A stretch of 64,000 bases of DNA from BS750m-G57 sp964607575. GTDB taxonomy: Bacteria; Planctomycetota; Phycisphaerae; SM23-33. Where the stretch lies: assembly GCA_964607575.1 (NCBI GenBank), contig CAZSLS010000006.1, positions 1 through 64,000 of the forward strand. Reading direction: 5' to 3'. A program made the position numbers and the translations under genes. This document shows positions 1 to 7,769 of the stretch, in pieces. A model generated the notes under the pieces. The model was not told the DNA's origin. It searched no databases and saw only the letters and a list, made by a program, of their open reading frames with translations. Every line of letters begins with the position of its first letter. Position 1 is the stretch's first letter.

Positions 1-2
1 AG

Positions 3-2228
3 ATGTCCGACGAGGAACTCGTCACGTTGTGGCGATCTCGAGAGCATCGCGTCATGGACGACTTCGCGCCGCAATCGCTCCTGCCCAGCCTGGTCAGCGG
101 GATGGCGCTGGCCGAACTGAGGGCATTCATCGCCGAGAACTTCTGGGATGTCGACGAGGACGCCGACGAACTGGCGGGTATGCTGTCGGCAGCGCCGTCT
201 CCCGACAAGACACTGCAGGCCAACGCGGGCCTGTTTGCGATCGTCGGCGGCGGGCTTACGGTCGAGAAGTGGCTCGTTGAGTACGGGCACCGCGGACCGG
301 ATGAGTTGGACTTGGCGTCTCCGCGCTGGCGGGAGAATCCCGGCGAGGTCGAGGCGATGGCCCGGCGTCTGGCCGGCGGTCAGGATCCCATGGAACTTCA
401 CCACGCGCACGTCGAGAAAATCCAATCGCGGACGCGGGAGTTGCGGATGCGGCTGACGGGGCGGCGGCTCGAGCGGTTCGATGCTCTGCTGAGTCTCCTC
501 AGGCGGTATATTCCGTTCCGCGAAGACGGTAAGTATTACCTCATGCTGGGTTACGATCTGCTGCGTGATCTGGCCGTCGAGGCCGGGAGGCGGCTGGAGA
601 CAGGCGACGGTGTTTTCTTCCTGACTGACCGGGAACTCTGCGACGCCCTGACCACCGGCGCGGTGAACGAAGACCAGATCGCTCGGCGAAAGGAAGAGTA
701 TCGCGCCGAGATTCGCATTGTCCTGCCTCGCGTTATTGACGATGCGGCCATCGAATCTCTCGGTCTGCCCCCGACCCGCGACATCGCCGAGAGCTACGAT
801 GCATACGAACTTTCATCCGGTGTCGCGTCGGGACCGGTGCGGATAGTCACCTCCCTGCACGATACCGGCGAGTTGGGGCGCGGTTACGTACTCGTCTGCC
901 GCTCGACCGATCCGGCATGGACACCGCTGTTTGTTAACGCCGCCGGACTGGTACTCGAATGCGGCGGGGCGCTGTCGCACGGCGCGATAGTAGCCCGCGA
1001 AATGGGAATCCCCGCGGTCGTGCTGCCCGACGCGACAAACCTGCTCCAGGAAGGGCAGATTGTCGCGGTGGACGGGCACAACGGCAGCGTTGGAAAACTC
1101 GGGCATACCGACGACGCATCGGAGAAGCGCAGCGCGGCGGCGGACGATGTCCGGATCGCTTCGACCATGGCGCCTCCTCCGCGGTCTGCCGGCGAGCGCA
1201 TCGCCGCGCGGCTGCGGAATATCGCGCTGCTCGTCTGGTGCGCGTACCTTCTGGCGGCGATGTTCTGGCCTGTCGAATGGCTTTATCAACCGTCGCTGGA
1301 GGTGCTCGACAAGATTCTCTGGCCGATTGCTTCGGCCTGGGGGATGCCCGCGGTGGTGGTTGTGGTGGCCGGTTCGCTGGCGGCGCTGACGATGATCGTC
1401 CAGTGGCTGCTGGTCGACAATCGCCAACTCCGCGAAGCCAAGCGGCGGGCCGCGGCGCTGATGCGTGAGGCCAGGACCCTGCCCGCCGGTTCGCCGAGAC
1501 GCTTGGCGCTGACGCGGTTGGCGGCGCCGGTGAACGTTCGCCTGCTGGCCGCGGCGATGCTGCCGATAAGCCTCCTGCTGGGCCCGATGATCATGACGTT
1601 CCTGTGGTTCCCGGTGCGCGTGGACCCGGCCAGTTGGAACGCCGCTCCCGGGGCGCCGGTCAGGGTCATCGCGTCGGTTGACGGTTCCCACCGACAGCCC
1701 GTCACGCTCCATACCGCATCGCCGGCGTATCTGGCGGACTCTTCGCCGTCCGAATGCAAGCTGCCTCCGATTGCCGAGGCGCTCGATCGACTCGCCGCCG
1801 ACGCCTCCGGCGAGTTGTGGGACGCTGTTGTCGATTCCGACAGGCCTCGAAGCGAGTTGCAGGCGGACCTGAAAAAGCACATCGACGCCGGTCTGGGCAC
1901 GCAGAATGTCATGTGGAAGATCAAGACGCCTCCGGGATTCGAGGGTAGTTTTCCGGTGACGATTTCGACGAGCGACGGAGCGCCGCTGAAGTTGGAGATC
2001 GTCCTGGGCAATTGCTGTCCACCGGCGCCCGCCGAGGTACTGAGCGATACCGCATCGCCGATAAAATCGGCCCGCGTGATCTACCCGCCGCCGGAGGCCA
2101 GGCGTATTTTCTGGGCGCCGCTGGCGTGGTTTGGTAATAATCAGTGGGACGCCGGATGGTTGCTGACGTATTTGCTGGCATATCTGCCGGTGATGTTCCT
2201 AGTCCGGCGGATTCTACGGATAGCATGA
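3..2228 (+). CDS. PEP-utilising mobile domain fused to an EMC3/TMCO1-like (DUF106) membrane region, 5' partial
   Basis: About 741 residues are visible and the frame is open to the window edge, so the N-terminus, possibly a nucleotide-binding PEP synthase-type region, is probably missing. Residues about 270-370 form a phosphohistidine 'swivelling' domain of the PEP synthase/PPDK type, with the motif CGGALSHGAIVAREMGIPAV containing the phospho-accepting His. From about residue 400 the protein becomes membrane-associated: two hydrophobic segments, a charged helix (VDNRQLREAKRRAAALMREA), a further hydrophobic segment ending in MTFLWFPVRVDPASWN, and a C-terminal membrane helix. The charged helix between membrane segments resembles the DUF106/EMC3 insertase family. 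The order of domains is seen directly; the family names come from motif recognition. The combined function is unknown. The next gene's Shine-Dalgarno sequence begins at this stop codon. Confidence 0.6.
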   Translation: MSDEELVTLWRSREHRVMDDFAPQSLLPSLVSGMALAELRAFIAENFWDVDEDADELAGMLSAAPSPDKTLQANAGLFAIVGGGLTVEKWLVEYGHRGPDELDLASPRWRENPGEVEAMARRLAGGQDPMELHHAHVEKIQSRTRELRMRLTGRRLERFDALLSLLRRYIPFREDGKYYLMLGYDLLRDLAVEAGRRLETGDGVFFLTDRELCDALTTGAVNEDQIARRKEEYRAEIRIVLPRVIDDAAIESLGLPPTRDIAESYDAYELSSGVASGPVRIVTSLHDTGELGRGYVLVCRSTDPAWTPLFVNAAGLVLECGGALSHGAIVAREMGIPAVVLPDATNLLQEGQIVAVDGHNGSVGKLGHTDDASEKRSAAADDVRIASTMAPPPRSAGERIAARLRNIALLVWCAYLLAAMFWPVEWLYQPSLEVLDKILWPIASAWGMPAVVVVVAGSLAALTMIVQWLLVDNRQLREAKRRAAALMREARTLPAGSPRRLALTRLAAPVNVRLLAAAMLPISLLLGPMIMTFLWFPVRVDPASWNAAPGAPVRVIASVDGSHRQPVTLHTASPAYLADSSPSECKLPPIAEALDRLAADASGELWDAVVDSDRPRSELQADLKKHIDAGLGTQNVMWKIKTPPGFEGSFPVTISTSDGAPLKLEIVLGNCCPPAPAEVLSDTASPIKSARVIYPPPEARRIFWAPLAWFGNNQWDAGWLLTYLLAYLPVMFLVRRILRIA

Positions 2229-2241
2229 AGGAGACTACGTT

Positions 2242-3750
2242 TTGGTGAACCTGCGGAAGATTGTGGTCGTGTTTGCTGTCACTATGGTCTGGTCCGTCGA
2301 TCGGGCCGAGGCGGTGATCAAGGTAGAAATGCCCGTCTCGCGGATATACGGGACATCCAAGGCGGTATACGTTGGCGTCGTGTCCAAGGTCACCGCGTCC
2401 AACCGCCTGGTCGACGTCAAAGTCACCGGTACGCTCCGAGGAGAATCTCCCGGCGATAGCCTCCGCATCCAGATCGTCTCGCCGGCCGATCTGATCGGTA
2501 AGGTCGCCTCAGACGCCCCGGTGATGCTGTTCGTCGGCAAGGCACGCGGTGGTGCGATGGCTGTCCTGCACCTGGCCGACACGTGGCTGCTGGCCAAACG
2601 CGCCGGTAAGTCGACCCCGCAGATATGGCGGGTGGTCCAGAAGCACAACGCCAAGCAGACCTTCCCCGGGCGGACGTCGGCGCTGGTCAGAGTCGTCAGG
2701 CAGATCGCCGGAGGAAAAGCCCCGATCCTCGACAGTACAGACGTTGCGTTCTTCCGCAGCCCCATACGCAAGCTCTCCAAACTCAGCGTGACCGGCGCTC
2801 GATGGATACTTGCCACCGACATGGATCATGACAGGAAAGTCGATCTGGTGGTCGGTACGGACAAAGACGTGCGACTGCTGCTGGCCGGTGCGGAGGGATA
2901 TACCGACGTGACCGCCAAGTGGGGTCTGAAATCCGGTTCGGTTGCGTACCGGGCCGTCGTTGACGTGAACCGCGACCGCAGGCCCGATCTGATGCTCGGC
3001 GATACGATCTGGATCAACAAGCGCGGCACGTTCGAGGCCGTCAAGCTCCCGCTGCCCGCGGCGACTGCCAAAGATGTTCCGCTGGGGGTCGGCGTGATCC
3101 GTGTCAGCTACTACGGGAGCAGTCGCAGCAGGCCCAAGTTGCTTTTCCTGACCGCTTCGGGACGATTGCAGGTCATCGAGTACGTCGCTTCTTCGAAGAA
3201 GAGTAAGACCAGGACCTGGACCGCTGCGGCGCCGAGGCAGTTGTGGCCCGCCGACGTGCCGGCGATCGCTGCAGAGTTCGGGAATTTCGGCGATAACTCC
3301 AAGCTGCACGTGCTGGCCGTGCGCGAAAGCGGCGTCACGCGATACCCACTCGATGCTGCGGGAGGGGCGCCGGCCGATTTCGAACGCCTCACCGGCGTCA
3401 ATCTCAAGAAGTACTACCAGCGTTACGCCGGCGGTTTCAAGAACCCGCTGGTGGTTGCTCTCAATGTCAACGGAGACCACCGCCGCGACCTGCTGATCGT
3501 TTGCGATACCGGCGGGATGCTGATGGTCAACAGGGGCTATGGGACGTTTCTGTGCGATTACGATTCCGGCGGTGAGATCGCCACCCACCCCAAAGCCGCG
3601 CCCAAACTGAAACTCACAGCCCAGACGCCTTGGACCGCCGTCGACCTCAACCGCGACAACCAGGACGACCTGCTCGTCCTCACAGCGGATGGGACACTCT
3701 ACGAAGTCTCCAACAAACCTCGCCCCGAACCGAGCAAGAAGAATCGCTGA
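2242..3750 (+). CDS. Secreted FG-GAP/VCBS-repeat protein
   Basis: A 502-residue protein with an N-terminal signal peptide (hydrophobic stretch ending near DRAEA). At least four short repeats of the pattern D-x-N/D-x-D-x-x-x-D-L, for example MDHDRKVDLVV, VNRDRRPDLML, VNGDHRRDLLI and LNRDNQDDLLV, are typical calcium-binding blades of FG-GAP/VCBS beta-propellers. The first 150 residues before the repeats are a beta-rich region I do not recognise. The TTG start at 2242 is preceded by AAGGAG at 2228-2233 with 8-base spacing; GTG at 2245 is the alternative. It follows the upstream gene by 13 bases and is probably co-transcribed. The location is likely extracytoplasmic, and substrate or partner cannot be inferred. 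It is convergent with asrC. Confidence 0.65.
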   Translation: MVNLRKIVVVFAVTMVWSVDRAEAVIKVEMPVSRIYGTSKAVYVGVVSKVTASNRLVDVKVTGTLRGESPGDSLRIQIVSPADLIGKVASDAPVMLFVGKARGGAMAVLHLADTWLLAKRAGKSTPQIWRVVQKHNAKQTFPGRTSALVRVVRQIAGGKAPILDSTDVAFFRSPIRKLSKLSVTGARWILATDMDHDRKVDLVVGTDKDVRLLLAGAEGYTDVTAKWGLKSGSVAYRAVVDVNRDRRPDLMLGDTIWINKRGTFEAVKLPLPAATAKDVPLGVGVIRVSYYGSSRSRPKLLFLTASGRLQVIEYVASSKKSKTRTWTAAAPRQLWPADVPAIAAEFGNFGDNSKLHVLAVRESGVTRYPLDAAGGAPADFERLTGVNLKKYYQRYAGGFKNPLVVALNVNGDHRRDLLIVCDTGGMLMVNRGYGTFLCDYDSGGEIATHPKAAPKLKLTAQTPWTAVDLNRDNQDDLLVLTADGTLYEVSNKPRPEPSKKNR

Positions 3751-3779
3751 AAGCGCCAGGTGTAGCCAGCCGCTTGCCA

Positions 3780-4751
3780 TCAGGCGCGTCTTGGATAGAC
3801 GTAGCCCGGATTCTCGACTTCATGCACAACCGCTTCGCCGTTAAGTGAGATCCCTTCCAGTACACGATCCCTAAAAGCCGCGAAGCCGGTCCGATCGATG
3901 ATATATCCCATATGCTCCTTTGGTTTGCTGCGGTCTATATGCGTGTCTATGTAACGGTAGATGTTCTTGAAAAGCGCCAATATCACATCCTCTTCGGCAT
4001 TTTCGATAAAAGTATTGGCCAGCCTGGGATTGCGTTTTCCGGTGCGCCCCCCGACAACTACGCGGTAGAGTTTTCCCCCGCGTGAGAAAGCTCCGGTCGG
4101 GCACTTGAGGATACATTCGCCGCAACCAATACAGTAGTCCTCGTGACGGGTAATCCTGCAATTATCGATGCTCAGGGCATTGGTGATCTTCTTGCGGCAG
4201 TTGTCCATACACGCTTCGCAGGCGATACACTCGGCTTCATCGTAATCAGGAACAATATTACCGATAATGCCGATGTCCTGCATGTGAGCTTTAATGCAGT
4301 CGTTGGGGCAGCCGGTGACGGCAACCTTCAAGTGATAGTCATTCGGGTAAACCTCCTTCTCTATCTTCCTGGCCAAATCAGATGTATCGAAATTGGCGAA
4401 TCGGCAAAGCCTGTTACCGACGCAGGCGGAGATATTTCTCGTCCCGGCCGACGGATAGCCCTCCTCCGGAGCATCTATGACAACGTTGCAGTCGCGCTCA
4501 ATTCTCTCGATCATTGTCGCCATGCGGCGCCTTACTTCATCCCGGTCACTGAGCCTGATACCGGGGATCTCATACCCCTGGCGTGTCGTCAGATGGACTG
4601 TTCCATTACCGAACTCCTCAGCCAGTTCCTGAATGAGGCTCAAATACTCCGCTTGCATGTGCCCGCCGGGAACACGCAGCCGTACGGCCGTTTCTCCACG
4701 GACCTTCGAGACTCGGAAGGCATTTTTTATCAGCAATTTGGTGTCGTACAT
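3780..4751 (-). CDS. asrC: Anaerobic sulfite reductase subunit C (sirohaem/4Fe-4S catalytic subunit)
   Basis: A 323-residue protein matching the AsrC/dissimilatory sulfite reductase-like family in length and motifs. The N-terminal ferredoxin-reductase-like half-domain (SKVRGETAVRLRVPGG, HLTTRQGYEIPGI) is followed by the sirohaem-cluster cysteines in CVGNRLC and GCPNDC. Two bacterial ferredoxin [4Fe-4S] motifs follow: CIACEACMDNC and CIGCGECILKCP. The enzyme would reduce sulfite to sulfide with electrons from AsrA/AsrB. The ATG at 4751 (MYDTKLL) is chosen because a longer in-frame extension would run into the upstream channel gene, which stops 4 bases away. It is the last gene of a tightly packed minus-strand operon. 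Confidence 0.93.
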   Translation of the reverse strand: MYDTKLLIKNAFRVSKVRGETAVRLRVPGGHMQAEYLSLIQELAEEFGNGTVHLTTRQGYEIPGIRLSDRDEVRRRMATMIERIERDCNVVIDAPEEGYPSAGTRNISACVGNRLCRFANFDTSDLARKIEKEVYPNDYHLKVAVTGCPNDCIKAHMQDIGIIGNIVPDYDEAECIACEACMDNCRKKITNALSIDNCRITRHEDYCIGCGECILKCPTGAFSRGGKLYRVVVGGRTGKRNPRLANTFIENAEEDVILALFKNIYRYIDTHIDRSKPKEHMGYIIDRTGFAAFRDRVLEGISLNGEAVVHEVENPGYVYPRRA

Positions 4752-4755
4752 CGTC

Positions 4756-5520
4756 CTATTCCGTCTCTTTTCTGGTGGAGAACCAATACAGGAATCCGAC
4801 GAAGAATCCGCCGCCGACAATGTTTCCCAGGCTTACCCAAAGCAGGTTGTAACCAAAGCCCAACCATGAAACGTCCGCCGCGTGGTTCATGAAGAGCGCA
4901 GTTGACAGCAAGGTCATATTGGCGATACTGTGTTCAAAGCCACAAGCGATGAAAGCAAAAAGACACCAGAAGATAAGGATGCATTTTGCGGCATCGCTTT
5001 TGGCGCGGCTGGAGGTCCACAGGGCAAGACAGACCAGCCAGTTGCACAGAATCCCGCGCAGGAACAGCTCGATTATCGGCATGTTCATCTTCTTGATGGA
5101 AACCGCCTGAATGAAATCGCCGGCCTTGTCGAGGGTGCCCGAAGCCATAACGATGTATGCCAACGCCATCGAACCGATAAGGTTTCCCGTCCAGGAAAAA
5201 CACCAGACTTTCAGCAGGCCCATGGGCTTGACTTCCTTTCGCAGAAGACCGAGAGTCATGATCATATTGTTGCCCGTGAACAATTCCGAACCGGCGAAGA
5301 CCACCAGTGTCAGAGCGATTCCGAAGGAAACTCCCATCACGATTTTGGTCAAACCCGTGCCCGCCAGCGGGGCGCCTATGGAGAAGATCAGGATGATTCC
5401 CAACCCCACATAAGTGCCCGCCAACGCCGAAGCCATCAGGTAGGCTGATTTAGATCGCTCCAGGAACGCCACTTTATTCTTTGCGCCCTTTGCCATTAGT
5501 TTTACGCTGTCTAAATACAT
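4756..5520 (-). CDS. Formate/nitrite transporter-family channel, probable hydrosulfide (HS-) channel
   Basis: A 254-residue integral membrane protein with six hydrophobic segments and FNT family signatures: FTGNN in the re-entrant loop after the second helix and CGFEHSIANM with the conserved central His. FNT proteins are pentameric anion channels for formate, nitrite or hydrosulfide. Placement inside an asr operon makes HS- export the best guess, because the FNT3/HSC channel of Clostridioides difficile is linked to asrABC. The ATG at 5520 (MYLDSVKL) follows a GAGGA ribosome binding site; the longer reading frame has no support. The substrate is inferred from neighbours only, and formate or sulfite remain possible. 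Confidence 0.88.
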   Translation of the reverse strand: MYLDSVKLMAKGAKNKVAFLERSKSAYLMASALAGTYVGLGIILIFSIGAPLAGTGLTKIVMGVSFGIALTLVVFAGSELFTGNNMIMTLGLLRKEVKPMGLLKVWCFSWTGNLIGSMALAYIVMASGTLDKAGDFIQAVSIKKMNMPIIELFLRGILCNWLVCLALWTSSRAKSDAAKCILIFWCLFAFIACGFEHSIANMTLLSTALFMNHAADVSWLGFGYNLLWVSLGNIVGGGFFVGFLYWFSTRKETE

Positions 5521-5540
5521 TGTGGTATTCCTCTGTTTAC

Positions 5541-6377
5541 TCAATCGATAAGCGATTTTGCTTCGACATAGTTGAAGACCGGGCCGTCGGCGCAAACGTA
5601 TTTGTCACCGATTCGGCAATGTCCGCACTTGCAGACTCCGCACTTCATGTGTCGTTCAAATGACAACCAGATGTTCTCTTCCATCACGCCGTGGCGAAGC
5701 AGTTCTCTGACCGTATTGGCGATCATCAGCGGCGGACCCACCACCACGATACGCGTATCGGGGCCGATATCCTTGACGTCCTTGACGAACTGGACAACGA
5801 AGCCGATTCCACCGTCCCAAAGCTCGTCATCATCTTCCTTGGAATCCACCGTAAGAAAGATATTGCTCTGCTTCCGCCACTCCTTAAGCTCGCTGCGAAA
5901 GAGGAGATGCTTCGGCGATCTGAAGCCGAACAGCAGGTCGAGTTTTTCGAGTTCACTCGCCCCATAGCCGGTGTAGTGATCGGCAAGGGCCTTGACGGCT
6001 GCAACTCCCGATCCTCCGGCGATCAGCAGCAGGTGTCGACCTTCAAACTCATTGAGCGGAAAGCTGCTGCCGTACGGACCTCTCGCATGCAAAACGCCGC
6101 CGACGCCGAGACGAAATATCTGCGATGTCACCTTTCCTGCGTTTCTGATGGTCAGATCGAACGTGGAATCGTCGTACCGGCTGACGGAAATCGGCGCCTC
6201 GCCAACCCCGGGAAGAGAGACCATCATGAACTGTCCCGGGCGATGGGGTATCTCAAGGCCCAGGGTGAACGTCCACTCCGAGCGGGTATGCTTCTTTACC
6301 GCCAGGATTTCCGCGGGCTTGCTTACAAAGACGTTTTTCATCACGCCCATCACGTCAGTTGCTTCCGTCATTTCCAT
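5541..6377 (-). CDS. asrB: Anaerobic sulfite reductase subunit B (FAD/NAD(P)H oxidoreductase)
   Basis: A 278-residue protein of the ferredoxin-NADP reductase superfamily. The N-terminal beta-barrel has RPGQFMMVSLPG and the flavin-binding ISVSRYDD, followed by a nucleotide-binding region (LLIAGGSGVAAVKALADH) and a C-terminal cysteine cluster (CGVCKCGHC, then VC) that would bind a [2Fe-2S] centre as in dihydroorotate dehydrogenase electron-transfer subunits. It would take electrons from NAD(P)H and pass them toward AsrC. The start overlaps the asrA stop by one base (TGATG), with GGAGGAAC upstream, so the pair is translationally coupled. Methionine 13 is a less likely alternative start. Confidence 0.92.
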   Translation of the reverse strand: MEMTEATDVMGVMKNVFVSKPAEILAVKKHTRSEWTFTLGLEIPHRPGQFMMVSLPGVGEAPISVSRYDDSTFDLTIRNAGKVTSQIFRLGVGGVLHARGPYGSSFPLNEFEGRHLLLIAGGSGVAAVKALADHYTGYGASELEKLDLLFGFRSPKHLLFRSELKEWRKQSNIFLTVDSKEDDDELWDGGIGFVVQFVKDVKDIGPDTRIVVVGPPLMIANTVRELLRHGVMEENIWLSFERHMKCGVCKCGHCRIGDKYVCADGPVFNYVEAKSLID

Positions 6378-7381
6378 CAGTGCGTTCCTCCGGAGCCCGC
6401 TATTTCATTCATTCTCTCGATGCACTTGAACATACTGATGTACTCGGGGCAGACATCATCGCACCGTCCGCAGCCGGTACACATGTGGAATCCCGCGCGT
6501 TTCTTGAAATCTCTGATCTTGTGGAGAACTTTGTAGCGCATTCTATCTCCGTTGGGGATTCTAAAGTCATGATCACCTGCCAGGCGGGCGAAGTTCTTCA
6601 CCTGGCATGACGACCAGATCCGCTTGCGCCTATTCCCGCCCTTACCGTCAGAGTCATCGATGTCCTGTACGGTGAAGCAGGTGCATGTCGGGCAGGAAGT
6701 GTTGCAACGCCCGCAGGCAATGCATCGCCTGGTGTATTCTTTCCAGATGTCGTCGGCGAAGATGGAATTATCTATCTCTTCGGAGACCTTCAGAGATGCG
6801 CGATCATCGGTCGCGAACTTGGGCGAAACGTCGGCGCTGTGGCCTTCAGTGAAGAACTCCAGAAAGTCGTCATCCTTAACCTGCACCTCATAACCGTCTG
6901 GAACTTCACGCAGGAACACGGAATAATCATCTGTGCGGTTGGTGCCCATTGAGACGCAGAAGCAACTTCCAAATTGCTCGGGGCACTCAAGCAGGAATAC
7001 TTTGAGATTGGTCCTCCTGCGGGCGTAATAGGAATCCGCACATCCGCCGCTGCGGAGGAAGACTTCATCTGTGACTTCAAGCGCGTGAACGTCACATGCA
7101 CGAAGAAAAACCACCGTTGGACGTTCCTCGGGCGTAACCTCCTCCATCCCGTTGGCGCTGCAGTTGAACATTGCCTCACGGGTTGGGAAGAGTACGGACT
7201 TGGCCGATGAGTGGGTCTTCTCTGAAAACACGATTTCCCGGAGGGATCCAATATCGCCATAAGCAATCAGATCCGTGTCGGAAAACCGGCCGGCACCGTG
7301 TTTCCGTCTTGGCGCAACGACTCTGTATTCAGACAGGATTCTGTCGAAAGCGCCTTCGGCTTGTACGCTTGTGAGTTTCAT
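6377..7381 (-). CDS. asrA: Anaerobic sulfite reductase subunit A (ferredoxin-like iron-sulfur protein)
   Basis: A 334-residue protein of the AsrA/hydrogenase beta-subunit-like 4Fe-4S dicluster family. Two cluster motifs are visible in the C-terminal third: CIACGRCNTSCPTCTC and CTGCGRCDDVCPEY. The N-terminal part carries the family pattern FLRACDVHALEVTDEVFL. It would mediate electron transfer within the AsrABC complex in the cytoplasm. The ATG at 7381 (MKLTSVQ) fits the usual family N-terminus; a longer frame to 7435 would add an atypical leader. It is the first gene of the asrA-asrB-channel-asrC operon and faces a 388-base divergent region shared with the GH9 gene. Confidence 0.92.
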   Translation of the reverse strand: MKLTSVQAEGAFDRILSEYRVVAPRRKHGAGRFSDTDLIAYGDIGSLREIVFSEKTHSSAKSVLFPTREAMFNCSANGMEEVTPEERPTVVFLRACDVHALEVTDEVFLRSGGCADSYYARRRTNLKVFLLECPEQFGSCFCVSMGTNRTDDYSVFLREVPDGYEVQVKDDDFLEFFTEGHSADVSPKFATDDRASLKVSEEIDNSIFADDIWKEYTRRCIACGRCNTSCPTCTCFTVQDIDDSDGKGGNRRKRIWSSCQVKNFARLAGDHDFRIPNGDRMRYKVLHKIRDFKKRAGFHMCTGCGRCDDVCPEYISMFKCIERMNEIAGSGGTH

Positions 7382-7551
7382 TATCGCTATTCTTCTGAGA
7401 TTCGCTGTAATCGGGTTGATGTCATGCCTGCACATTGTCCTTTAGCACAATCCGTGCCAGTATGCGCCACTTGCGTCTAACGCCGGTTAATGTAACGATA
7501 TACGGTAATCGGGGATAATCAGGCACGAATGGAATGTGGACCTATAAGGGA

Positions 7552-7601
7552 CATATATGCAACATGGCCATATGCGCGCAACAGATATGTAGTCTATCTG
7601 T
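7552..7601. promoter_or_regulatory. Candidate operator in the asrA/GH9 divergent region
   Basis: The 388-base gap between the divergent asrA and GH9 genes holds no convincing ORF. It does contain a pair of direct repeats, CATATATGCAACA (7552-7564) and CATATGCGCGCAACA (7569-7583), followed by a perfect inverted repeat ACAGAT-N9-ATCTGT (7581-7601). The arrangement suggests regulator binding sites controlling one or both genes. The site is not a recognisable FNR or CRP box. No clear -10/-35 pair was found for either direction; a TTGACG lies at 7614-7619 without a matching -10. Confidence 0.35.
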
Positions 7602-7769
7602 AGCACAGTGACATTGACGAATGTTCACGGGGGGGCATGGTGAAATATCCGGGTTGCCCCGTACTCAATTGTCGCACTTTGAGTTGTTGTTTCCTACCGA
7701 TTGGATTACACTTATTGCACCGGGCAGTGTCGGCCGGCTTGGCAGGTCAAGAAAGGTCAGATGGGAGAA

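Noticed and set aside
813..1880. 355-codon reading frame on the minus strand
   Set aside because: Arg/Gln/His-rich translation opposite the PEP-utiliser fusion; no domain signature.
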